From assembly GCF_900129345.1 (NCBI RefSeq), contig NZ_FQVK01000003.1, positions 62,001 to 126,000 of the forward strand: a stretch of DNA of 64,000 nt. Reading direction: 5' to 3'. The DNA is from Ruegeria intermedia (GTDB lineage: Bacteria > Pseudomonadota > Alphaproteobacteria > Rhodobacterales > Rhodobacteraceae). The position numbers and the translations under genes are program-made. Below, piece by piece: positions 16,185 through 26,162 of the stretch (its first letter is position 1; each line of letters begins with the position of its first letter). The notes beneath the pieces are model-generated. The model made no database searches. It saw nothing but the letters and a program-made list of their open reading frames with translations, and was not told the origin of the DNA.

Positions 16185-16556
16185 ATGACCCATCATGTGG
16201 ATGTCCATGTGGGCAAGCGCGTCCGGCATCGTCGCTGGCTGATCGGAATGACACAGCAGCAACTTGCCGAGCAGGTCGGTATTAAGTTTCAGCAGATCCA
16301 GAAATACGAGACCGGCGCCAACCGGATCAGCGCGTCGCGTCTGTGGGACATTGCCGAGGCGCTGGACGTTCCGGTCAGCTTTTTCTTCGAGGGGCTCGAA
16401 GACACGCAGAAATCCGAAAGTGGCAAGAAGTCGGTTCCGGCCGACCTGATGGGCGACAAAGAGGCGCTCGATCTCGTGCGTTCGTATTATGCGATCCCCG
16501 AGAACCAGCGCCGCCGTCTGTTCGAATTGGCCCGGGTTCTCAGCGACGTGGCCTGA
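16185..16556 (+). CDS. XRE-family helix-turn-helix regulator
   Basis: A 123-residue DNA-binding protein. The Cro/C1-type HTH spans about residues 9-67 (MTQQQLAEQVGIKFQQIQKY, then ETGANRISASRLWDIAEALD). The C-terminal tail VPADLMGDKEALDLVRSYYA with QRRRLFELARVL matches the small XRE regulators that are conserved single-copy genes in alphaproteobacteria (recalled, not searched). The ribosome site GGAGAG lies just upstream. The hisN gene follows after 46 bases and may be co-transcribed. Confidence 0.92.
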   Translation: MTHHVDVHVGKRVRHRRWLIGMTQQQLAEQVGIKFQQIQKYETGANRISASRLWDIAEALDVPVSFFFEGLEDTQKSESGKKSVPADLMGDKEALDLVRSYYAIPENQRRRLFELARVLSDVA

Positions 16557-16602
16557 GTAGAAGGCGCTTGACTTTGCGCGGTACCCGCCGCACCAGTCGC
16601 GT

Positions 16603-17394
16603 ATGTCTGGTACCGTATTGACCGATCTTGAAGTTGCGGAAAAGCTGGCCGACGCTGCGCGTGCGGCCATTTTGCCGTTTTTTCGCCGACCCGACCTGCA
16701 AACGGACAACAAGCAGCAGGGGGGATACGACCCCGTGACCGTTGCCGACCGGGCTGCCGAGCAGGCGATGCGCGCCGTTCTGGCCGAATTTCGCCCCGAA
16801 GACGGGATTCTGGGTGAGGAGTTCGGAAACGTCACCGGAAGCTCGGGCCGGACTTGGGTGTTGGATCCGATCGACGGGACCCGGGGCTTTGTCAGCGGAA
16901 CGCCGACATGGGGTGTGCTGATTGCGCTGGCGGATGCGACCGGGCCGGTGCTTGGCGTCATCGACCAACCCTATATCGGCGAGCGATTCGTAGGGCACGA
17001 CACGGGTGCCGTCATGACGGGCCCGCTGGGGCAGGCCAGCCTCTCCACCAGAAAAACCGCAGCGCTGAAGGACGCGATCCTGTTCACGACCTTCCCCGAG
17101 GTCGGGACCGCCGACGAGGGGCAGGCGTTTCGCGCGGTCGCCGAACAGGTGCAGCTGACGCGGTACGGCATGGATTGCTATGCCTATGCGCTGCTGGCGG
17201 CCGGTCAGGTCGATCTGGTGATCGAGGCCGGTCTGAAGCCCTATGACATCCAGGCCCCCATCGCCGTGATCAGCGCCGCCGGCGGCGTGGTCACCGACTG
17301 GCAGGGCGGCCCGGCCCATCTGGGCGGGCAGGTGCTGGCAGCCGCCAACCCCGACCTCCACGCGGCGGCGCTGGACCTGTTGCGCCGGGCCTGA
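16603..17394 (+). CDS. hisN: Inositol-monophosphatase-family histidinol-phosphatase
   Basis: A 263-residue Mg-dependent phosphatase of the inositol monophosphatase family. The metal-site motifs are GEEFGN (71-76), WVLDPIDGTRGF (85-96, with D88 and D91) and the C-terminal GLKPYDIQAP aspartate. The closest subfamily I recognise is HisN, the alphaproteobacterial histidinol-phosphatase of histidine synthesis; inositol- or other sugar-phosphatase activity cannot be excluded. No other his genes are in the window. Confidence 0.87.
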   Translation: MSGTVLTDLEVAEKLADAARAAILPFFRRPDLQTDNKQQGGYDPVTVADRAAEQAMRAVLAEFRPEDGILGEEFGNVTGSSGRTWVLDPIDGTRGFVSGTPTWGVLIALADATGPVLGVIDQPYIGERFVGHDTGAVMTGPLGQASLSTRKTAALKDAILFTTFPEVGTADEGQAFRAVAEQVQLTRYGMDCYAYALLAAGQVDLVIEAGLKPYDIQAPIAVISAAGGVVTDWQGGPAHLGGQVLAAANPDLHAAALDLLRRA

Positions 17395-17509
17395 CGCGGC
17401 TTGCCGCCCGGCATCTGTCCGGCTAAGGTCCCGCAGCCGGTTCTTCCGCCCGTTTTCCACCGGCGCGACGCACTCTTGTCATGAGACGGGCAGATGTCAG
17501 GAGTGCCAG

Positions 17510-18844
<1,335 letters not shown>

Positions 18845-18898
18845 AGCGGCCTCAGAACCTCGCTTGTCGCCCGTCCGCAGCCCACGCTGCCGGGCCGA

Positions 18899-20188
18899 TC
18901 AACCCAGCGCCCGGCGCCCTCCGATCCAGACTTGGGCCACCGCCCGGTCGTCGCCCATCATGATTGTGGGAAAGATGGCTTCCCAGATGTCGTCCGCCTG
19001 CGAAACGCGCTGCGCGATGGCCGGGGTCGAGGACAGATCGAGCACGACCAGATCGGCCTCCATCCCCGGCGCGATATTGCCGATACGGTCGTCCATCCGC
19101 AGCGACCGGGCCGAGCCGGCGGTGCCCAGCCACAACAATTGCGCGGGGTGCAGCGGGTGCCCCCGCAGCTGGCCGATCTCATAGGCCGCGGCCATGGTCC
19201 GCAGCATCGAGAAGCTGGACCCGCCGCCGGTATCCGTGGCCAGACCGATGCGGTGGCCGTCGCGCATCAGCCCATGCATGTCGAACAGGCCCGATCCGAT
19301 GAACGTGTTCGAGGTCGGGCAGTGAATCAGCGCGGCGTCGACCTCGCGCAGACGATCGCGTTCGCGCGGCTCCAGATGGATGGCGTGGCCGTACAGCCCA
19401 CGCGGGCCCAGCAGGCCGAATTTCTCGTAGGTGTCCAGATAGTCGCAGGCCTCGGGAAACAGCGACCGGACCCATTCGATCTCGTCGGTCTGTTCGCTCA
19501 GATGGGTCTGCATCAGGCAGTCGTGATGCTCGGCCCAAAGCGCGCCCATCGCTTCCAACTGCTCGGGCGTCGACGTCGGGGAGAACCGCGGCGTGATGGC
19601 ATAGGAAATCCGGTCCACGCCGTGCCATCGGCCGATCAGCGCCCTGCACTGGTCATAGGCCGTCTGGGCGGTGTCCCGCAGGCCGTCGGGTGCGTTGCGG
19701 TCCATGCAGGTCTTGCCGGCCACCACACGCTGCCCGCGGGCCTGCGCTTCGGTGAAGAACGCATCGACGCTTTCGGGATGGATTGTGCAGAAGCTGCACA
19801 TGGTCGTGGTGCCATGCGCCGCGGTCAGGTCCAGATAGCGCCCGGCGATTTCGGCGGCATGATCCGGGTCGCCGAATTTCATCTCTTCGGGGAAGGTATA
19901 GGTGTTCAGCCAGTCGATCAGCCGCTTGCCCCAGCTGGCGATGATCGCGGTCTGGGGGTAGTGCACATGCGGATCGACGAACCCGGCCAGAATCAGGCGC
20001 GCGCCATGGTCGTGGATTTCGGCATCGGGATGCGCGGCCGTCAGAGCCTGGGCCGTGCCCATCGCACCGATCCGGCCGTCTTCGATCAGAACGGCCTCGT
20101 GCAGCCGGGCCGCTTGGTCGGGGTCAGCCTGAAATGGCGACTGCTCGAAACTCAGAACACGCCCTTTCAAAAGCGTTTTTTGCGCCAT
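18899..20188 (-). CDS. guaD: Guanine deaminase
   Basis: A 429-residue amidohydrolase converting guanine to xanthine. Motifs: DPHVHYPQT (H74, H76), MCSFCTIHPESVDAFF, QTHLSEQTDEI, YGHAIHLEPRE, CPTSNTFIGSGLF and LATDTGGGSSFSML, all typical of bacterial GuaD. Length is normal. It is convergent with 8-oxoguanine deaminase across a 54-base gap and divergent from mgtE. Confidence 0.95.
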   Translation of the reverse strand: MAQKTLLKGRVLSFEQSPFQADPDQAARLHEAVLIEDGRIGAMGTAQALTAAHPDAEIHDHGARLILAGFVDPHVHYPQTAIIASWGKRLIDWLNTYTFPEEMKFGDPDHAAEIAGRYLDLTAAHGTTTMCSFCTIHPESVDAFFTEAQARGQRVVAGKTCMDRNAPDGLRDTAQTAYDQCRALIGRWHGVDRISYAITPRFSPTSTPEQLEAMGALWAEHHDCLMQTHLSEQTDEIEWVRSLFPEACDYLDTYEKFGLLGPRGLYGHAIHLEPRERDRLREVDAALIHCPTSNTFIGSGLFDMHGLMRDGHRIGLATDTGGGSSFSMLRTMAAAYEIGQLRGHPLHPAQLLWLGTAGSARSLRMDDRIGNIAPGMEADLVVLDLSSTPAIAQRVSQADDIWEAIFPTIMMGDDRAVAQVWIGGRRALG

Positions 20189-20324
20189 CGGCTTTGATCT
20201 CCGGGTGAGTGGAACCGCATTGCAGCATAAGCCTGCAAAAGATGTGGGTAAATTGCGCCATTGTCATTGTTTTCCTGTAGCTGCTTCTTTTATTAGGGGC
20301 CAATCCAACGGACGGGGGCAGCGC

Positions 20325-21719
20325 ATGACCGCAGACAATGATGAAATCGTGATCGACCAGCCCCGCGACGAAGATGCCTATGCGCTGGATCGCAACATCG
20401 TCGCGGCAATCCTGCAGGCGGTCGAGGACGGGGACCGCGATCGTCTGGTCGAGCTGATGGAGCCGCTGCATGCGGCCGACATCGCCGACCTTCTGGAGCA
20501 GATCAGCCCGCAGGACCGTTCGCAGCTTCTGCACCTGTACGACCGCGAGTTCGACGGCGACATCCTGTCCGAACTGGACGAATCCGTGCGCGAGGAGGTC
20601 ATCGACGAGCTGCGGCCCGACGTTCTGGCCGAGGCTGTCCGCGAGCTGGAAAGCGACGACGTGGTCGATCTGCTCGAGGATCTCGAGCATTCGCAGCAAG
20701 AGGCGGTTCTGGATGCGTTGGAGGATTCCGAGAGGATCGCGGCGCAAAAGGCTTTGTCCTACCCCGAACACTCGGCCGGCCGCCTCATGCAGCGCGAAGT
20801 GGTCATGGTGCCCGAACACTGGACAGTGGGGCAGACCATCGACTACATGCGCGCGCATGAGGATCTGCCGGACCAGTTCTATCACGTCGTTCTGGTCGAT
20901 CCGCGCCTCAAGCCGGTGGGTCAGGTCACGCTGGGCCGGTTGATGGCGGCGCGGCGCGATACGCCGTTGCGCGACATCGCCGACGAAGAATTCCACATCA
21001 TCCCGCTGACCCAGGACGAAGAAGATGTGGCCTATGCCTTCAAGCAGTACCACCTGATCTCGGCGCCGGTGGTCGATGATGACGGGCGGCTGGTCGGGGT
21101 CATCACCATCGACGACGCGATGGAGGTTCTGGACGACGAGCACGAGGAAGACATGCTGCGCATGGCCGGTGTGGACGAGGACTCGAGCCTGTCGGACACC
21201 ATCCTCGAAACCGCGCGCGGGCGGGCGACCTGGCTGTTCGTCAACCTGCTGACCGCGATCTTTGCGTCGCTGGTAATCAACCTGTTCACGGAAACGATCG
21301 ACCAGATGGTCGCGCTGGCGGTCCTGATGCCGATCGTCGCGTCGATGGGCGGCAATGCCGGCACCCAGACGATGACGGTGACCGTGCGGGCCATCGCCAC
21401 ACGTGACCTGACAGCCAACAACGCGCTGCGGGTTCTGTTCCGTGAGGTCTCGGTGGGGGCGCTCAACGGTCTGTTTTTCGGGTTGGTGATGGCCGTGGTC
21501 GCCGGGTTCTGGTTCGGCGTGCCGATGCTGGCGGTGGTCATCGGGCTGGCGATGGTGCTGACGCTGGTGGCGGCGGCGCTGGGCGGCATTCTGATCCCGC
21601 TGGCGCTGGACCGTCTGAACATCGACCCGGCCCTGGCTTCGGGGCCGTTCGTCACCACCGTGACGGATGTGGTCGGGTTTTTCGCGTTCCTGGGTCTTGC
21701 CGCGCAGGTGCTGCTGTGA
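20325..21719 (+). CDS. mgtE: Magnesium transporter MgtE
   Basis: A 464-residue Mg2+ channel: cytoplasmic MgtE N domain (about 15-130, rich in Asp/Glu/Leu), a CBS pair (~135-255, with PEHWTVGQTIDYM and PVVDDDGRLVGVITIDDAME), and five membrane helices from ~290, with the pore-lining MPIVASMGGNAGTQ. I start it at 20325, just after GGGGGCAGCGC; the open frame upstream is not conserved. The CBS pair senses cytosolic Mg2+. Its last bases overlap the formyl-THF ligase start. I saw no Mg2+ riboswitch in the leader. Confidence 0.95.
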   Translation: MTADNDEIVIDQPRDEDAYALDRNIVAAILQAVEDGDRDRLVELMEPLHAADIADLLEQISPQDRSQLLHLYDREFDGDILSELDESVREEVIDELRPDVLAEAVRELESDDVVDLLEDLEHSQQEAVLDALEDSERIAAQKALSYPEHSAGRLMQREVVMVPEHWTVGQTIDYMRAHEDLPDQFYHVVLVDPRLKPVGQVTLGRLMAARRDTPLRDIADEEFHIIPLTQDEEDVAYAFKQYHLISAPVVDDDGRLVGVITIDDAMEVLDDEHEEDMLRMAGVDEDSSLSDTILETARGRATWLFVNLLTAIFASLVINLFTETIDQMVALAVLMPIVASMGGNAGTQTMTVTVRAIATRDLTANNALRVLFREVSVGALNGLFFGLVMAVVAGFWFGVPMLAVVIGLAMVLTLVAAALGGILIPLALDRLNIDPALASGPFVTTVTDVVGFFAFLGLAAQVLL

Positions 21720-22279
21720 CCGGGTTGGCCGAGATCAAGGCCGCGGCGCGCAAGGCCGCCTTTGCCCGACGCAAGGCCGCTTTCGATGCCCGCCCGCCGG
21801 GCACGGCCGGCCGCCTGTCCGAGGTGCTGGCGGGTTATCGCGGCGTGCCCCTGTCCGGCTACATGCCGATCCGCACCGAGATCGACCCGTTGCCCGCCAT
21901 GGCCGAGGCCGCGGCCCATGGGCCGGTCGGCGTTCCAGTCATCCAAGGGGCCGGGCAGCCTTTGCAATTTTCGCGCTGGACACCGGACGGGCCGCTGAAG
22001 GACGGTCCGTTCGGCGCCAAGGTGCCCGAGGTCGACGATTATTTCGATCCCGAGATCGTGATCGTGCCCCTGGTGGCCTTCGATGCCCGTGGCGGGCGGC
22101 TGGGCTATGGCGGCGGGTTCTATGACCGGACACTCGAGCGGCTGCGCGCCCGACGCGCGACCTTGGCGATTGGTTTCGCCTTCGACGCGCAAGAGGCTGA
22201 CGAGCTGCCGCTGGAACCTACTGATCAGCCACTGGACATGGTGGTCACCGAAAGCCGGGTTCTGAGTTTTCGGACCTAG
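21716..22279 (+). CDS. 5-formyltetrahydrofolate cyclo-ligase
   Basis: A 187-residue ATP-dependent enzyme forming 5,10-methenyl-THF from 5-formyl-THF. It has the N-terminal basic helix AARKAAFARRKAAFD and the signature GGRLGYGGGFYDRTLERL. The start is GTG at 21716, overlapping the mgtE stop (GTGA). The final codons overlap the convergent DUF333 gene by 4 bases. Confidence 0.94.
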   Translation: MTGLAEIKAAARKAAFARRKAAFDARPPGTAGRLSEVLAGYRGVPLSGYMPIRTEIDPLPAMAEAAAHGPVGVPVIQGAGQPLQFSRWTPDGPLKDGPFGAKVPEVDDYFDPEIVIVPLVAFDARGGRLGYGGGFYDRTLERLRARRATLAIGFAFDAQEADELPLEPTDQPLDMVVTESRVLSFRT

Positions 22280-22500
22280 TTCTCGAAATGGGCGCGCAGA
22301 TAGTCCCAGGCATCGACTTCGGTTCCGTCCGCCAGCACGCAGACCCCGTATTCCGAGCCGTCGGCGTTCTTGCGGATTTGATAGTCTCCGCCGTTTTCGA
22401 TGCAGAAAGTGGCCGCCGGATTGGCCATCGTGGTTTTGGTCTGCGCCTGGGCGCAGGCCCCGGCAAGAAGAGCGGTTGCCGTCACAATCAGTTTTTTCAA
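22276..22500 (-). CDS. DUF333 domain small lipoprotein
   Basis: A 74-residue protein. Its DUF333 core (NPAATFCIENGGDYQI, then SEYGVCVLADGTEVDAWDYL) carries two cysteines that may pair. The signal peptide KKLIVTATALLAGAC has a lipobox ending at C16. The start is probably TTG at 22500, five bases after AGGAGG; the longer frame to 22566 has no such site. Function unknown; DUF333 proteins are often called hemolysin-like without evidence. Confidence 0.85.
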   Translation of the reverse strand: MKKLIVTATALLAGACAQAQTKTTMANPAATFCIENGGDYQIRKNADGSEYGVCVLADGTEVDAWDYLRAHFEN

Positions 22501-22630
22501 TGATGCCTCCTGAGGTTGCAAATCAATGTTGGCACCATTGCATGCTCCAAGGGGAATGCAAGCCATCGAGGGCCGGGCTTTTGCACGGTTCCGCCTTGTT
22601 ATTGCCGTCTGCTGCGCCTAGGACCGCGAT

Positions 22631-23443
22631 ATGAGAATTCTGTTTTTGGGCGACGTCATGGGGCGCGCCGGTCGAACCGCCATCAAGACCCATCTTCCCC
22701 GCCTGCGCGAGGAATGGAGGCTGGATTTCGTCGTGGTCAATGGCGAGAACGCCTCGAACGGCATGGGCCTGACGGGCGACCATGCCAAGCTGCTGCTGGA
22801 GGCCGGCGCCGATTGCGTCACGCTGGGCGATCATGCCTTCGACCAGAAGGACATGCTGCAATTCATCGAAAGCGAACCGCGCGTCGTGCGGCCGGTGAAC
22901 TTTGCCAAGGGCGCGCCGGGGCGGGGCCACCGCCTGTTCACCGCACCCGGCGGCCGCAAGGTTCTGGTGGTTCAGGTGCTGGGGCAGGTCTTCATGAAGC
23001 GGCCTTTCGACGATCCGTTTTCGGCCATCGAACCGATCCTCAAATCGCACCCGCGCGGCGGGCAGGCGCAGGCCGTCATCGTCGACATGCATTGCGAGGC
23101 GACCTCGGAAAAGATGGCCATGGGGCATTATTGCGACAAGCGCGCCAGCCTGGTGGTGGGAACCCATACGCATGTGCCCACGGCCGACGCGCAGATCCTG
23201 CCGGGCGGTACCGCCTATCTGACCGATGCGGGGATGTGCGGCGACTATGACTCGGTGATCGGAATGGACAAGCAGGAACCGATGCGGCGGTTCATCACCG
23301 GCATGCCCAAGGCCCGGTTCACCCCCGCGAATGGCGAGGCCACGCTGAGCGGCGTTTTCGTCGAAACAGATGACCGGGACGGTCAGGCGAAATCGGTCAG
23401 CATGGTGCGTGTGGGCGGGCGACTGCAACAGGCCGGGCCGTGA
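22631..23443 (+). CDS. YmdB-type metallophosphoesterase (TIGR00282)
   Basis: A 270-residue dinuclear metallophosphoesterase. Ligand motifs: LGDVMGRAGR (D8), VVNGENASNGMGL (E39, N40), LGDHAFDQKD, VDMHCEATSEKMAMG (His) and VVGTHTHVPTAD (His-x-His). Characterised YmdB hydrolyses 2',3'-cyclic nucleotides and affects RNA turnover and biofilm; the substrate here is inferred. It is monocistronic, followed by an SLC13 transporter after 90 bases. Confidence 0.93.
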   Translation: MRILFLGDVMGRAGRTAIKTHLPRLREEWRLDFVVVNGENASNGMGLTGDHAKLLLEAGADCVTLGDHAFDQKDMLQFIESEPRVVRPVNFAKGAPGRGHRLFTAPGGRKVLVVQVLGQVFMKRPFDDPFSAIEPILKSHPRGGQAQAVIVDMHCEATSEKMAMGHYCDKRASLVVGTHTHVPTADAQILPGGTAYLTDAGMCGDYDSVIGMDKQEPMRRFITGMPKARFTPANGEATLSGVFVETDDRDGQAKSVSMVRVGGRLQQAGP

Positions 23444-23533
23444 TCGAACGGCGGGCTTGCCCTGTCCGGTGCAATGCTGGAAACTGTCGCTCAGGCACGG
23501 TGGCCGGTTAAGGGTTCGGACAGAAGACCACGA

Positions 23534-25312
23534 ATGAATCTCCTTACTTTGTCAGAAACAGGCAGCGCGATTCTGGCGCTGCTGGTCGTCGCGGGCATGT
23601 TCGTCATGTTCCTGCGCGAGGTCTACCCGGCCGAGGTCGTCGCCATCGGCGGCGTTTCGGTGATGCTGGTCACCGGGATCCTGCCCTATCAGAATGCGCT
23701 GGCCGTACTTTCCAACCCTGCGCCGTGGACCATTGCGGCCATGTTCATCATCATGGGCGCGCTGGTGCGCACAGGGGCCTTGGACGCTTTTACCGTGGCT
23801 GCGCAGAAACAGGCCCAGGTCAACCCTCGCATCGCCATCGGATTGCTGATGACATTCGTGGTGCTGGCCTCGGCCGTGGTGTCGAACACGCCGGTCGTGG
23901 TGGTGATGATCCCGGTCTTCGTCCAGATCGCGCGCACGCTGAACGTGGCCCCGTCGAAACTGCTGATCCCGCTCAGCTATGCGGCGATTCTGGGTGGCAC
24001 GCTGACCCTGATCGGCACCTCGACCAACCTGCTGGTCGACGGCGCCGCCAGGGCGCAGGGTCTGCAGCCCTTCACGATCTTCGAGGTCACGCCTCTGGGC
24101 ATCATCCTGGTGATCTACGGCATGGTCTACCTGCGGTTCATCGCGCCCAGGCTGCTGCCGGATCGCGACAGCATGGCCAGCCTTCTCAGCGACCGGTCCA
24201 AGATGAAATTCTTTACCGAGGCGGTCATCCCCCCCGACAGCAACCTGATCGGGCGCGAAGTGACCGGGGTGCAGTTGTTCAAACGCCCCGGCGTGCGGCT
24301 GATCGACGTGATCCGCGGCGACGAGTCGCTGCGGCGCAACCTGCAGGGTGTCACCCTGCAGGTCGGCGACCGGGTGGTGCTGCGTACCCAGATGACGGAA
24401 CTTCTGAGCCTGCAGCGCAACAAGGAACTCAAGCGCGTCGATCAGGTCTCGGCGGTCGAAACGCGCACGGTCGAGGTTCTGATCACGCCGGGCTGCCGGA
24501 TGGTGGGGCGCACGCTGGGCGCGCTCCGGCTGCGCCGCCGCTACGGTGTCTATGTGCTGGCGGTGCATCGACGGAACCAGAATATCAGCGGTCAACTGGA
24601 CGACCTTGTCGTTCGGGTGGGTGACACGCTGCTGCTGGAAGGCGCGCCGGCCGATATTCAACGTCTGGCCGCCGACATGGACATGGTTGACGTCACCCAG
24701 CCTTCAGCGCGTGCATTCCGGCGCGGGCATGCGCCGATTGCCATCGCCGCATTGCTGGGGATCGTACTGCTGGCGGCCTTTGGGGTCGCGCCCATCCTGT
24801 TGCTTTCGATTCTCGCTGTTGCAGTGGTTCTGATGACCCGCTGCATCGACGCGGACGAGGCGTTTTCTTTTGTCGAAGGCCGTCTGCTGGCGCTGATCTT
24901 TGCCATGCTGGCCATCGGGGCCGCGCTGGACAGTTCGGGCGCGGTGTCGCTGATTGCCAATGCAATCGCCCCGTCCTTTGCCAACCTGCCGCCCTTCCTG
25001 ATCGTCTGGGCCGTCTACCTGCTGACCTCGGTTCTGACCGAGCTGGTCTCGAACAACGCGGTTGCGGTTGTCGTCACGCCGATCGCCATCGGTCTGGCGC
25101 AGGCGGTGGGGGTGGATCCGCGCCCGCTGGTGGTGGCGGTGATGGTCGCGGCGTCGGCCTCTTTCGCCACACCGATCGGGTATCAGACCAACATGATGGT
25201 CTTTGGCCCCGGCGGGTACCGGTTCACCGATTTCATGAAGGTCGGGATTCCACTGAACCTGACGGTCGGGCTGCTGGCGTCGCTGATCATCCCGTTCCTC
25301 TGGCCACTTTGA
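23534..25312 (+). CDS. SLC13/DASS family permease with two RCK-C domains
   Basis: A 592-residue inner-membrane anion:Na+ symporter-like protein. Two membrane halves flank a cytoplasmic insert (about residues 205-390) that contains two TrkA-C (RCK-C) domains; one ends in VTLQVGDRVVLRTQ and the other in VVRVGDTLLLEG. The SNTPVVVVMIP and SNNAVAVVVTP motifs of the two halves are the substrate/Na+ clamp signatures. The anion could be sulfate, dicarboxylate or other. The start at 23534 follows an open, non-conserved extension. A second paralogue is at 29541-31313. Confidence 0.9.
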   Translation: MNLLTLSETGSAILALLVVAGMFVMFLREVYPAEVVAIGGVSVMLVTGILPYQNALAVLSNPAPWTIAAMFIIMGALVRTGALDAFTVAAQKQAQVNPRIAIGLLMTFVVLASAVVSNTPVVVVMIPVFVQIARTLNVAPSKLLIPLSYAAILGGTLTLIGTSTNLLVDGAARAQGLQPFTIFEVTPLGIILVIYGMVYLRFIAPRLLPDRDSMASLLSDRSKMKFFTEAVIPPDSNLIGREVTGVQLFKRPGVRLIDVIRGDESLRRNLQGVTLQVGDRVVLRTQMTELLSLQRNKELKRVDQVSAVETRTVEVLITPGCRMVGRTLGALRLRRRYGVYVLAVHRRNQNISGQLDDLVVRVGDTLLLEGAPADIQRLAADMDMVDVTQPSARAFRRGHAPIAIAALLGIVLLAAFGVAPILLLSILAVAVVLMTRCIDADEAFSFVEGRLLALIFAMLAIGAALDSSGAVSLIANAIAPSFANLPPFLIVWAVYLLTSVLTELVSNNAVAVVVTPIAIGLAQAVGVDPRPLVVAVMVAASASFATPIGYQTNMMVFGPGGYRFTDFMKVGIPLNLTVGLLASLIIPFLWPL

Positions 25313-25411
25313 GTTTTGGCTTGATTTCGCCGTTTCTGTACGGCCAGGCTTGCAAACCGCTTCGGCGCCACGATCTTTTAGGCAGGAAACCGGCGACGAG
25401 GGGATCGGACA

Positions 25412-26149
25412 ATGCAAACGGCAAAAAGCCTGCTGGCAGGAACCGCGTTGTGGGCAGCCGTGTGCGGCGCCGCCCAGGCGGGAACCGTCGAGGGAACCGC
25501 CACCTACCGCGAAAGGATCGCGGTGCCGCCGGGTGCGACCCTGTTCGTCGAGCTGCAGGACGTTTCACGTGCCGACGCGCCAGCCGTCACGCTGGCTGCG
25601 CAACGCTATGCATTGACGGGCGTGCCTGCCCAGTTCGCGCTGACCTATGACGACGCGTTGATACAGGATCGGCACCGCTATGTGGTGCGAGCCTCGGTGC
25701 ATCAGGACGGCAAGCTGCTGTTCACCACCGATACCGCTTACCCGGTTCTGACCAATGACGCCGGAAACTCGGTCGATCTGGTCATGGTCAAGGTTCAGGA
25801 ACGGGGTGCGGCGATGCTTGAGAACACGCAATGGACCGCAACCGAGGTGAACGGCGTTGCACTGGACGCCGAGAAACGCCCGCAAATTACCTTTGCCGAG
25901 GGCGGAGCCTTTGGGGGAACAGGCGGTTGCAACCGGTTCAGCGGACAGGCCGAGATATCGGGCAAGTCGATGTCCTTCCCCGACAACATGGCCGCCACCC
26001 TGATGGCCTGCCCGCCGCCGCTGGACGAGGTCGAACGGGAATTCCTTGCCGCTCTGCCAAAGGTCGCAAGCTTTGTTCAGCGCGGGGACACACTTGTTCT
26101 GGTCGATGCGGCAGGTGAACCGGTTCTGCAGTTCCGCCGCGACCAATAA
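25412..26149 (+). CDS. YbaY/META domain envelope protein
   Basis: A 245-residue secreted protein. Signal peptide to AAQA (residue ~22), then a YbaY/YscW-like beta domain (GTATYRERIAVPPGATLFVE, residues ~25-125), then a META (HslJ-like) domain (~133-240) with NTQWTATEVNG, GGCNRFSGQAEI and MSFPDNMAATLMAC. This domain pair is common in envelope stress and heat-shock proteins of unknown function. It is monocistronic. Confidence 0.9.
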   Translation: MQTAKSLLAGTALWAAVCGAAQAGTVEGTATYRERIAVPPGATLFVELQDVSRADAPAVTLAAQRYALTGVPAQFALTYDDALIQDRHRYVVRASVHQDGKLLFTTDTAYPVLTNDAGNSVDLVMVKVQERGAAMLENTQWTATEVNGVALDAEKRPQITFAEGGAFGGTGGCNRFSGQAEISGKSMSFPDNMAATLMACPPPLDEVEREFLAALPKVASFVQRGDTLVLVDAAGEPVLQFRRDQ

Positions 26150-26162
26150 TGCCCAAGGGCCG

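Noticed and set aside
20189-20324. Mg2+ riboswitch in the mgtE leader
   Set aside because: The leader is short and shows no M-box-like pairing; such riboswitches are not typical in this group.
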